This document shows positions 42,927-50,405 of a stretch of DNA of 64,000 bases, piece by piece. Source of the stretch: Oligoflexia bacterium (lineage in GTDB: Bacteria > Bdellovibrionota > UBA1018 > CAIPTA01). The stretch is from contig JAMLID010000012.1 of the NCBI GenBank assembly GCA_023954355.1, positions 1 to 64,000 on the forward strand, in the 5' to 3' direction. How positions within the stretch are numbered: the first letter of the stretch is position 1; each line of letters begins with the position of its first letter. The notes beneath the pieces are model-generated. The model saw only the letters and a program-made list of their open reading frames with translations. It ran no database searches and was not told the DNA's origin. A program made the translations under genes and the position numbers.

Positions 42927-43090
42927 CTAGGGTGTACTTTCCATTTAGAATCGTCGCGAGAAGCCCTTAAAAAACAGCTGACAAGGCGCGAAGAGAAGGA
43001 ATAGTGAACTCTATTCCAACGATGAGCAACACAGCTCAGGTGTTTTTTAAAAGTTTCGCAGTAGTTTATAACTTTGAAAACACGCCCTAG
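42927..43090 (+). repeat. Intergenic palindromic element, copy D (long arms)
   Basis: Imperfect inverted arms start CTAGGGTGTACTTTCC and end in the complement of CTAGGGCGTGTTTTC. An inner arm pair CTTAAAAAACAGCTGA/CAGGTGTTTTTTAAAAG, the core CAAGGCGCGA, a 7-bp hairpin GGAATAG/CTATTCC and CAACACAG complete the layout shared with copies A-C. CTAG occurs at both ends. The right-hand 55 bases recur at 37721-37776. It lies between two plus-strand genes. Confidence 0.7.
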
Positions 43091-43129
43091 CCTGTGTTAA
43101 GAATCCAGGGTTAATTATTAGGAGAACAT

Positions 43130-43903
43130 ATGAAAATATTTGTATGCGTCAAACAAGTACCAGACACAGAAACTAAGATCAAAATAGCCTCTGACGGAAA
43201 ATCTATAGATACTTCTGGCGTGAAGTGGATTTTATGTCCATATGACGAGTTCGCTGTTGAAGAAGCAATCCGTTTTAAAGAAAAAAATTCTTCAGCAACA
43301 ATAACAGTTCTTAGCGCGGGCCCAGATCGAGTTGTCGACTCTCTAAGAACAGCTCTTGCCATGGGATGCGACGATGCCATCCATATTCAAAGCACAGAAA
43401 ATGCTGACTCTTTTATAACAGCCCGTGCGCTGGCAAAGGCTATAGAAAAAGAAGGTCCTGCGTACCTTGTTTTTACAGGAAAACAAGCAATTGACGATGA
43501 TGCAGCTCAAGTGCACCAGGCCTTAGCAGAAAGTCTTGATCTTGCTGCAGCTACCGTGGTTTTAAATGCAGAATACGGCGATGGTGTTGTTCGTTTAAGC
43601 CGAGAAATCGAAGGTGGCGCTTTAGAAAAATATGAACTTAAAACCCCTTGCGTGATTGCCGCTCAAAAGGGAATGAACGAGCCTCGTTACGCTTCTCTAC
43701 CAAATATTATGAAAGCCAAGAAAAAAGAGGTGAAAAAAATGAACCTCTCTGATCTTGGAATCCAAGAAACCGATCAAAAAATTTCTTATAGCAAAATGAC
43801 TCTCCCTCCTGAGCGCGGTGAGTGCAAAATGATATCAGGAGATGTCACAACAGCTGCCACTGAATTAGTTAGAATTTTAAAAGACGAAGCAAAAGTCATT
43901 TAA
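43130..43903 (+). CDS. etfB: Electron transfer flavoprotein beta subunit
   Basis: The 257-residue protein binds AMP and, with EtfA, accepts electrons from acyl-CoA dehydrogenases. It has KIFVCVKQVPDTETKIKI, VKWILCPYDEFAVEEAIRFKE and VFTGKQAIDDDAAQVHQALAE and the C-terminal recognition-loop region. ATTAGGAGAAC lies just before the ATG. It is followed by etfA at 13 bases. Neither the acyl-CoA dehydrogenase nor an ETF-QO gene is adjacent; the Emo-like gene at 45.7 kb serves the latter purpose. Confidence 0.96.
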   Translation: MKIFVCVKQVPDTETKIKIASDGKSIDTSGVKWILCPYDEFAVEEAIRFKEKNSSATITVLSAGPDRVVDSLRTALAMGCDDAIHIQSTENADSFITARALAKAIEKEGPAYLVFTGKQAIDDDAAQVHQALAESLDLAAATVVLNAEYGDGVVRLSREIEGGALEKYELKTPCVIAAQKGMNEPRYASLPNIMKAKKKEVKKMNLSDLGIQETDQKISYSKMTLPPERGECKMISGDVTTAATELVRILKDEAKVI

Positions 43904-43916
43904 GAAAGAGAGATTT

Positions 43917-44894
43917 ATGAAAAAAGTTTTAGTATTTTGTGAATACACAGCGGATAAAATTAAAAAAGGCTCATTAGAAGTCTTATCTAATGCCCTACAC
44001 TGGGATGGCGCAGAAGTATCGGTAGCTATTCTTGGAGCACCAGGAAAATTAGCCTCTTTAACTAATGAGATAAAAAACACCTCAGCAAAAAATATATTCT
44101 TGGTGTCTGATGAGAGCCTAAGCACTTATAGTCCTGATGGCTACGCTAAAGCAATCGCGAACTTAGTGAAAGAGAATGGTTTTCAAAGCATTTTAGGAAC
44201 CGTATCTTCTCAATCGAAAGATTTTTTTCCAAGAGTTGCCATCCGCTTAGAATCTGGAATGGCCTCTGACTGTACCGAGTTTTCTGTATCTGGCGATACC
44301 ATTAAGGCTACGCGGCCTATGTATGCAGGTAAGTGTTATGCAGAAATTGATTTTTCAAAATCACCTGTAGCGATCGCCACAATCAGACCCAATGCTTTGG
44401 GTAATAAAGAGCTAAAATCTGGCTCTGCTGAAGTAAAAGAAGTTTCAGCAAACCTCGGTGGAGTTAAAGCAAAAGTTCTTGAGCTAGTAGCAAAATCTGG
44501 TGGTGCTGACAAAGTAGACCTCACAGAAGCAGATAAAATTGTTTCTGGTGGTCGATCACTAAAAAATAGCGAGAACTTTAAAATTTTAGAAGACCTTGCT
44601 TCGGTTATCGGAGCCACCGTAGGTGCAAGTCGTGCTGCTGTAGACGCTGGATATCGACCCCATACTGACCAAGTAGGCCAAACTGGAAAAACCGTATCTC
44701 CTTCGCTCTATATGGCTTTTGGAATTAGTGGCGCTATTCAACATCTAGCAGGAATGAGAACTTCAAAAGTAATCGTTGCTGTAAATACGGATGCTGCTGC
44801 TCCGATTTTTCAAAAAGCAGACTATGGTGTCGTAGCTGATTTATTTGAAATGGCTCCGGCTTTGACTGAAGCATTTAAAAAAGCGCTACATTAA
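43917..44894 (+). CDS. etfA: Electron transfer flavoprotein alpha subunit
   Basis: The 325-residue FAD-binding partner of EtfB has VLVFCEYTADKIKKGSLEVL at the start, a middle GTVSSQSKDFFPRVAIRLESGMASDCTEF and the C-terminal FAD domain IVSGGRSLKNSENFKIL, VGASRAAVDAGYRPHTDQVGQTGK, SPSLYMAFGISGAIQHLAGM. Length is normal for the housekeeping ETF. A bidirectional terminator follows, so etfBA forms a two-gene unit. Confidence 0.96.
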   Translation: MKKVLVFCEYTADKIKKGSLEVLSNALHWDGAEVSVAILGAPGKLASLTNEIKNTSAKNIFLVSDESLSTYSPDGYAKAIANLVKENGFQSILGTVSSQSKDFFPRVAIRLESGMASDCTEFSVSGDTIKATRPMYAGKCYAEIDFSKSPVAIATIRPNALGNKELKSGSAEVKEVSANLGGVKAKVLELVAKSGGADKVDLTEADKIVSGGRSLKNSENFKILEDLASVIGATVGASRAAVDAGYRPHTDQVGQTGKTVSPSLYMAFGISGAIQHLAGMRTSKVIVAVNTDAAAPIFQKADYGVVADLFEMAPALTEAFKKALH

Positions 44895-44912
44895 TTACAT
44901 CTTTAAAGAATT

Positions 44913-44947
44913 AAAAACCTTTATATTTTACGTATAAAGGTTTTTTT
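44913..44947. terminator. Bidirectional intrinsic terminator between etfA and a convergent gene
   Basis: AAAAACCTTTATA and TATAAAGGTTTTT pair around TTTTACG, with T-runs on both sides. It ends etfBA on the plus strand and probably the gene ending at 44946 on the minus strand. Confidence 0.8.
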
Positions 44948-45575
44948 AATTTAACCCATAATCAGATCGCAATTGCTCAAGCTGCTCTTGGTACAGTTCT
45001 TTATTCTCGCTAGAAATTTTCACTTTCTCTAATAAGCGAACGATCTCTCTTTTTTTACCTACACTAGGATTAAACGTTAAGTAATCTTCGGCAGCCCTGA
45101 CTCGTATAAAGGGATTCACACTACTGCTTTTTATTGTCGACCAAGCAAATCCTTCTTTTCTCTGCATAGCCGCCAATGCATCATAGGCAGGGCTTAATAC
45201 TTCAGGCCTATCGTTTTTATCGCGAATTTTTTTCTGTAAATATCTTTCTTGTTGTCTGAATTTTCTTTTTGTTAAGCGCTCAATTCTTCTTCTTAATTGG
45301 GTCATTGCTTCTGCACGAATTTCGTAAGCAACAGACTTGCGATCTACCAACCACTTTAATTCTTTAATGGCTAGAGTGGTTGAATATGCCGCTGATGAAC
45401 GAACAACTTCTATCCCTTCTTCTATGGAAGACTTCCAATTATCATCTTCACTATTTCGTTCTTTCTCTAAAGAAAATTCTTGTTGTCGCAAGTTTTTAGG
45501 CGGCTCTACAAAGGCATTCGCCTCACCAAGAGCGCTATATAAAAGTATAAAAAAAGAGATAAAAATGATCTTCAT
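44946..45575 (-). CDS. Unknown exported helical protein
   Basis: The 209-residue protein has a signal peptide (about 1-21, ending GEANA) and a highly charged, mostly helical mature part (AIKELKWLVDRKSVAYEIRAEAMTQLRRRIERLTKRKFRQQERYLQKK in pieces), which resembles HEAT or ARM-type repeats. AEDYLTFNPSVGKKREIVRLLEKV follows. No catalytic motif. It is divergent from the Emo-like gene with about 150 bases between. Confidence 0.7.
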   Translation of the reverse strand: MKIIFISFFILLYSALGEANAFVEPPKNLRQQEFSLEKERNSEDDNWKSSIEEGIEVVRSSAAYSTTLAIKELKWLVDRKSVAYEIRAEAMTQLRRRIERLTKRKFRQQERYLQKKIRDKNDRPEVLSPAYDALAAMQRKEGFAWSTIKSSSVNPFIRVRAAEDYLTFNPSVGKKREIVRLLEKVKISSENKELYQEQLEQLRSDYGLN

Positions 45576-45729
45576 TGAGAATGCCTTTCACTTAAAACGA
45601 TACTCTAAGGAAAATTTTAAATTTGCGCGTTTAGCCATTGCAAAAAAAAATTTAGAACGCTACTACAGAATAAAGGTGTTTTATCGCCTGCGCATTAATT
45701 TATGGGAAAACATAAAAGGTCTAAATTTC

Positions 45730-47718
45730 ATGTATTTAACAATTAAAGCTATTAGTGTACTCGTTTCGATTTTATTTGCCTTCGCTTACTTTGTGTGGAG
45801 ATCAAGAGTTCTTGTTCAACTCATGAACAGTACGCAAAAAACTGGCCCCAAAATAGAAACCCTAGTCCCTAGATTAATTGCCGTTTTCAAAGATGTACTG
45901 ATGCAATCAAGAGTCCGTAGAAAGCGTGTTCCCGGTACTGCACACGCTATGATCTTTTGGGGCTTTATTGTTATTACCGTAGGTACTGTAGAAATGATGG
46001 TTGAAGGTGTGTTTCATGAAATCAATCTTGCCTTCATTAGTCCAACACTGAATCACTGGTATCAGTGGTTTGCCGATATTATGTTATTGGCTGTTCTGCT
46101 AGGTGTGTTTTATGGTTTTTTTCGTCGTTTAATATTGAAGCCAAAGTATTTAGTGACTGGTGCAGATGCTCTAATGATTTTAGCTATCACAGCTGGGTTA
46201 ATGCTTTCGCTTTTTGCCATGAATACATTTAAAATTGCGACCGATCCTATTTCGCTTTTTGGTGTATACCCCTTGTCTTCAAAACTTTACTCTCTCTTTG
46301 GATTTTACGATTTATCTACAGAAAATGCATTTATAGGAACCGAAATTTTTTATTGGGTACATCTACTTATGGTTTTGGGATTTTTGATGTATATCCCTCA
46401 CTCAAAACACCTACATATTTTAGCAGCTGGTCCAAATATTTTTTTCAAACACTTAGGGACACCTAAAGCATTAGAAAAAACAAATTTAGAAGATGAAAAT
46501 GCCACCTCTTTTGGCTTAGGTAAAATTTCTGATATTTCTTGGAAAACTAGCCTTGACCTATATGCATGCACTGAATGTGGCCGTTGCCAAGAAGTTTGTC
46601 CAGCTGATCTTACAGGAAAACCGCTTTCTCCCTCTCGATTGATTCACGATTTTAAAGAAGAATTATTTTTACAAAAAGATCTTTTACTACAAAAAAAATA
46701 TGATGATATTCCTTCAGTGATCCGCGAAGGTTCAGCGGTTACAGAAGATGTAATTTGGAGCTGCACTAGCTGTCGAGCCTGCGAAGAAGTTTGCCCAGTA
46801 AACATCGAACAAACAAATCTTATTTTTGAATCAAGAAAAAACCTAGTTCTAATGGAATCGAAGTTTCCTGCTGAACTACAAACAGTTTTTAGAAATATGG
46901 AAAACAACTTCACTCCATGGGCATTTGGTTCAGACACAAGAGCCGATTGGTGTAAAGGATTAGGTGTTAAAGAAATGGCAGACCACCCTAAAGCAGAAGT
47001 ATTGTATTATGTCGGTTGCGCTGGAAGCTTTGATGATAGAGCAAAAAAAGTAGCCACCGCTATTGTCAAATTATTACAGAAAGCAAATGTAGATTTTGCT
47101 ATTTTAGGTAAAGAAGAAAAATGTAACGGCGACCCTGCAAGGAGAGCAGGCAATGAATATCTAGCGCAAATGCTAATCCAAGAGAACGTCGCGATCTTAA
47201 ATAAATATAAGCCAAGAAAAATTCTCACAGGTTGCCCACACTGCTTTAATACCCTAAAAAATGAGTACCCACAATTTGGTGCTCAATATGAAGTAGTACA
47301 CCACACTACATTTTTAGCTGATCTTTTAAGAGAGGGTAAATTAAAACCACATAAAAACTTTCAACAAGAAGTAACTTTTCATGACTCATGCTATTTAGGG
47401 CGCTGGAACGATATCTATAGCGACCCAAGAGCTGTGTTAGAAGCGATTCCTGAACTTAAGGTTACAGAAATGCCTAGAAATAAAAATAAAGGCCTTTGCT
47501 GTGGCGCTGGTGGAGCCAGAATGTTTATGGAAGAAACCATTGGCAAAAGAATCAATATAGAAAGAACAGAAGAAGCGATTGGTACAAATGCAAAAGTAAT
47601 TGCTTCTGGATGCCCATTTTGTTCGACCATGCTCACAGATGGCGTAAAAGCAAAAGAAAAACAAGACACTGTCACCGTAAAGGATATTGCAGAAATTTTA
47701 GAAGAGTCTTTAACTTAG
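45730..47718 (+). CDS. Membrane Fe-S oxidoreductase, EtfAB:quinone oxidoreductase type (Emo-like)
   Basis: The 662-residue protein has an N-terminal membrane part like a NarI/cytochrome b561 unit (about five helices within 1-250, with conserved HAMIFWGF and HLLMVLGFLMYIPHSKHLH histidines), two 4Fe-4S clusters (CTECGRCQEVCP about 279 and CTSCRACEEVCP about 345) and a C-terminal HdrD-like region with two CCG-type modules (YYVGCAGS...KCNGDPARR and FHDSCYLGR...LCCGAGG). This is the architecture of the membrane EtfAB:(mena)quinone oxidoreductase Emo of Geobacter and others. It therefore probably takes electrons from EtfAB to quinone. It is followed three bases later by an acyltransferase gene. Confidence 0.85.
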   Translation: MYLTIKAISVLVSILFAFAYFVWRSRVLVQLMNSTQKTGPKIETLVPRLIAVFKDVLMQSRVRRKRVPGTAHAMIFWGFIVITVGTVEMMVEGVFHEINLAFISPTLNHWYQWFADIMLLAVLLGVFYGFFRRLILKPKYLVTGADALMILAITAGLMLSLFAMNTFKIATDPISLFGVYPLSSKLYSLFGFYDLSTENAFIGTEIFYWVHLLMVLGFLMYIPHSKHLHILAAGPNIFFKHLGTPKALEKTNLEDENATSFGLGKISDISWKTSLDLYACTECGRCQEVCPADLTGKPLSPSRLIHDFKEELFLQKDLLLQKKYDDIPSVIREGSAVTEDVIWSCTSCRACEEVCPVNIEQTNLIFESRKNLVLMESKFPAELQTVFRNMENNFTPWAFGSDTRADWCKGLGVKEMADHPKAEVLYYVGCAGSFDDRAKKVATAIVKLLQKANVDFAILGKEEKCNGDPARRAGNEYLAQMLIQENVAILNKYKPRKILTGCPHCFNTLKNEYPQFGAQYEVVHHTTFLADLLREGKLKPHKNFQQEVTFHDSCYLGRWNDIYSDPRAVLEAIPELKVTEMPRNKNKGLCCGAGGARMFMEETIGKRINIERTEEAIGTNAKVIASGCPFCSTMLTDGVKAKEKQDTVTVKDIAEILEESLT

Positions 47719-47721
47719 AGA

Positions 47722-48357
47722 ATGAAAGCATTTTTCAAGGAAGTTATTTTACCCTGGTTAATTGTTTGTATTTACCTACCGCTCGCATGCACATGGAGAA
47801 TTCGTGAATACGGACCAAAAGAAGTACTTGAAAATTTCGTATCTAAAAGAGGTCCTAAAAAATCTTGTCTCTATGCTCACTGGCATGGAGACGAATTAGT
47901 CTTGGTCGGATACTACGCCTTTCGATCATTAGCCGTTTTATCTTCGCTCTCTAGCGATGGAACCATTATGGCAAAAGTACTTTCTATATTAGGGTATAAA
48001 GTTTTTCGAGGGTCATCATCACGTGCGGGAGCACGCGGACTCTTAGGACTTATTCGCTCTGTAAAAAAAGATAGCCAAGCTGCTTTAGCTGTTGACGGAC
48101 CAAAGGGGCCAATTTACGAAGTGAAAGAAGGAATCCTAGAGCTCGCAAAAAAAACTCACTCCCCTATCATACCTGTGCGTGCATTTACCAATTCATGTTG
48201 GATGATTCCCAAGGCTTGGAATAAGTCTTATCTACCCAAACCCTTTGCTAGCATTGAAATTCACTATGGAAAAACCGTACTAGACTCAACAAAAATCAGT
48301 ACAGAAACTATCAAAAATGCCTTAGATTCTCTACAGTCGGGACTGTCTAAAAACTAG
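47722..48357 (+). CDS. Lysophospholipid acyltransferase-like protein (DUF374)
   Basis: The 211-residue protein has one N-terminal membrane segment (about 5-24) and the DUF374 acyltransferase pattern: LYAHWHGDELVLV, SSLSSDGTIMAKVLSILGYKVFRGSSSRAGARGL and LAVDGPKGPIYEVKEGIL. HWHGDE stands in for the HxxxxD motif of the PlsC superfamily. The substrate may be a lipid A precursor or lysophospholipid. Cotranscription with the Emo-like gene has no obvious metabolic link. A hairpin overlaps the stop codon. Confidence 0.85.
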   Translation: MKAFFKEVILPWLIVCIYLPLACTWRIREYGPKEVLENFVSKRGPKKSCLYAHWHGDELVLVGYYAFRSLAVLSSLSSDGTIMAKVLSILGYKVFRGSSSRAGARGLLGLIRSVKKDSQAALAVDGPKGPIYEVKEGILELAKKTHSPIIPVRAFTNSCWMIPKAWNKSYLPKPFASIEIHYGKTVLDSTKISTETIKNALDSLQSGLSKN

Positions 48358-48382
48358 ACAGTCGTCTATAGTTTTATTTTTT
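48341..48382 (+). terminator. Terminator overlapping the acyltransferase stop codon
   Basis: GACTGTCTA (48341-48349) and TAGACAGTC (48355-48363) form a perfect 9-bp stem with an AAAAC loop. After this follow GTCTATAG and a T-rich run. The stop codon lies in the second arm. Confidence 0.6.
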
Positions 48383-48440
48383 ACATCCCCTATTTTTGAG
48401 TATTCATTATAAATATCAATAGTTTTTAACGGCATAGCTT

Positions 48441-49322
48441 ATGCATCCTGTATCTATGATGAAGCCAGTGAAAAGAAAAAAAACAAAAATAGCCCCAAGT
48501 TCTAAGCTTGATTACTCTCATTTAAAAATGGCACCTAAAGCTAGTTTTAAAAAGAAAGTATTTTATGTTTTCTATTTAGTTCAGCCGGTACTTCAATTCA
48601 TTGCGATTATTGCATTAGTAGGAGTTTTTGCTCGTTGTTCGCCTTTAGCATCTTCTACAGATAAAACCCTAGGTGATAAAAAAGAAGTTTCTCAGCAAGA
48701 TCAAACCAATAAAGTAGAAGACCAATTAAAGTCTGATCTAATAGCATCTTCATTCGAAGAGCTGTCAAAAAATAAAATTTCATTTTTAGATTTTGATGAT
48801 GGAAGCGAATTGTTTTCAAATTCACTAAATCTCTCTTTAGCGTATTCAAATGAACAAGTAATAAAATTCTTAAACGCGTATGAACAAACAAAGAGATCTA
48901 ATGCAAATATCGCTATACTTTCCATTACTCTTGATGAACTTGAGCAAGCACACTTATTTCAAGGGCTGCCTTTACAAATCAATTTAAACGAAAAAATAAA
49001 CCAAGCGCTATCTGCAAATACTGAATCAAGCTCAGCAGTTTATAAGCTTCTAAGTGCTTTAAAGAAAAAGCAAAAGCTTAAGGCAAAACTAGTGCTGATT
49101 GTGGATCGCGATTATTTAAAAGCGAATAAACCCGACCTTGAGAGCATAACGGCTCGCATTAAAACAAGGCTTGCTCTTTTAGAAAACGATAACCAAATTG
49201 CGGATTCTTACTTAGAGCTTTCTTATATGCTTGGCAACAACCCTATTGCACAAAAAAGGGACGCAGAAATATTACATGACGCATTAAGCTCAGCAACTTC
49301 CTTATCCATAGTACTGGAATAA
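48441..49322 (+). CDS. Unknown membrane-anchored protein
   Basis: The 293-residue protein has a basic cytosolic start (MMKPVKRKKTKIAPSSK), one membrane helix (about 45-68: LVQPVLQFIAIIALVGVFARC) and an extracytoplasmic domain of about 225 residues rich in Asn/Gln/Ser/Lys with helix-forming repeats. FARCSP after the helix could be a lipobox-like end, but the long N-terminal region argues for a type II membrane protein. No known motif. It lies upstream of the ribbon-helix-helix gene with about 60 bases between. Confidence 0.65.
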   Translation: MHPVSMMKPVKRKKTKIAPSSKLDYSHLKMAPKASFKKKVFYVFYLVQPVLQFIAIIALVGVFARCSPLASSTDKTLGDKKEVSQQDQTNKVEDQLKSDLIASSFEELSKNKISFLDFDDGSELFSNSLNLSLAYSNEQVIKFLNAYEQTKRSNANIAILSITLDELEQAHLFQGLPLQINLNEKINQALSANTESSSAVYKLLSALKKKQKLKAKLVLIVDRDYLKANKPDLESITARIKTRLALLENDNQIADSYLELSYMLGNNPIAQKRDAEILHDALSSATSLSIVLE

Positions 49323-49384
49323 TCTCACTCACAAGAGTATTCTCATCTCATAAGCTAACCTGTTTAGGAGTAAGAGATACCTCT

Positions 49385-49588
49385 ATGGAGAACCAAAGCC
49401 CTTATCGACAACCATTCACACTAAATACTCAACTTACTGTTACTGTTGAAAAAGAAGTTTATGAGTTGCTACAAGTTATGAGTAAGCATTCCAAACAAAG
49501 CGTTGATGCTATGGTAAACATTTCTCTCCGCAGATATATAGCCACACATAGTGACTATGTTCCAAAAACAGAAAAAACTAAGCGCTAG
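49385..49588 (+). CDS. Small ribbon-helix-helix protein
   Basis: The 67-residue protein fits the ribbon-helix-helix DNA-binding fold: a strand LTVTVEKEVYELL, a helix VMSKHSKQSVDAMVNISLRRYIATH. This is typical of small antitoxin-like or metabolic repressors. It starts 23 bases before dcd and may control it or be co-expressed. No toxin gene is next to it. The AGGAG upstream is about 12 bases from the ATG. Confidence 0.7.
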   Translation: MENQSPYRQPFTLNTQLTVTVEKEVYELLQVMSKHSKQSVDAMVNISLRRYIATHSDYVPKTEKTKR

Positions 49589-49611
49589 GCTAGCGGATTG
49601 GGAGTATTTTT

Positions 49612-50166
49612 ATGAGCATAAAATCAGATAAGTGGATTACAAGAATGTGTAAAGAGTATGGAATGATAGAGCCATACGAAGAAAAACAAGTCAGAAAAGG
49701 GATGATTTCTTATGGAGTATCTAGCTATGGGTACGACATTCGAGTGGCTGATGAATACAAAATTTTCACGAATGTGAACTCAACACTTGTGGATCCAAAA
49801 GACTTTGATAACAGAAATTTTGTTACTATTAATTCTGACCATTGTATTATTCCACCAAACAGTTTCGTATTAGCAAAAACTGTAGAATACTTTCGCATTC
49901 CAAGAAATGTACTTGCTGTTTGTGTTGGTAAAAGCACCTATGCACGCTGCGGTTTAATCGTGAATGTGACCCCGCTAGAACCCGAGTGGGAAGGTATTTT
50001 AACTTTAGAAATTTCAAACACTACACCACTTCCGGCGAAAGTTTATTCTAACGAAGGAGTTGCTCAACTTCTATTCTTTGAAAGCGACGAAGCTTGCGAA
50101 ACCAGCTACAAAGATAAAAGTGGTAAATATATGAAGCAACCAGGACTAACTCTGCCAAAACTATAA
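49612..50166 (+). CDS. dcd: dCTP deaminase
   Basis: The 184-residue trimeric enzyme deaminates dCTP to dUTP. It has [45 protein letters not shown] (catalytic Glu in EPEWEG), a [14 protein letters not shown] and the C-terminal [16 protein letters not shown] that closes over the active site. Length is standard. A GGGAGT lies a few bases upstream of the ATG. The gene ends before a convergent gap holding copy C of the palindromic element. Confidence 0.95.
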   Translation: MSIKSDKWITRMCKEYGMIEPYEEKQVRKGMISYGVSSYGYDIRVADEYKIFTNVNSTLVDPKDFDNRNFVTINSDHCIIPPNSFVLAKTVEYFRIPRNVLAVCVGKSTYARCGLIVNVTPLEPEWEGILTLEISNTTPLPAKVYSNEGVAQLLFFESDEACETSYKDKSGKYMKQPGLTLPKL

Positions 50167-50224
50167 GTTTGTAGAAGAAGCGGTATCCAAAAAGCATCAC
50201 CTGTATATTTACGCTTAGATTTAA

Positions 50225-50342
50225 GACGTTCAGAAATTTTCAAAATCAAGGCGACGACTGAATAAAGATGTGATCTGGCCTAATTGGCCTGCGGAACATT
50301 TTACGAGGGAGGCAACACAGATTTTGAGAATTTATGGACGTC
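50225..50342 (+). repeat. Intergenic palindromic element, copy C (118 bp)
   Basis: The outer arms GACGTTCAGAAATTTTCAAA and the complement GACGTCCATAAATTCTCAAA pair well. Inside are CAAGGCGACGA (50247-), GGCC/GGCC with a 5-nt loop (50277-50289), GGAACATTTTACGAGGGAGG and CAACACAG. The first arm matches copy B at TTCAGAAAT, yet each copy's arms pair better with themselves than with others. Confidence 0.8.
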
Positions 50343-50353
50343 GTGAAAAGAAA

Positions 50354-50380
50354 AAACCCTGACTTTTACAAGTCAGGGTT
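50354..50380 (-). terminator. Intrinsic terminator of the S8 protease gene
   Basis: AACCCTGACT/AGTCAGGGTT with a 6-nt loop and a T-run on the minus strand (TTTTTTCTTTT). It lies just downstream of the protease stop at 50406. Confidence 0.9.
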
Positions 50381-50405
50381 CAGAGGTTTACTCAATACTC
50401 AGTAC

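Noticed and set aside
42959-43060. Element D as a simple intrinsic terminator for the small lipoprotein gene.
   Set aside because: The structure is far longer than a terminator and shares a core with other elements; termination may still be one of its effects.
47496-47807. Plus-strand open frame spanning the Emo-like and acyltransferase genes.
   Set aside because: It overlaps two clear genes in another frame and is rich in Arg/Lys/Ser in the manner of shadow frames.
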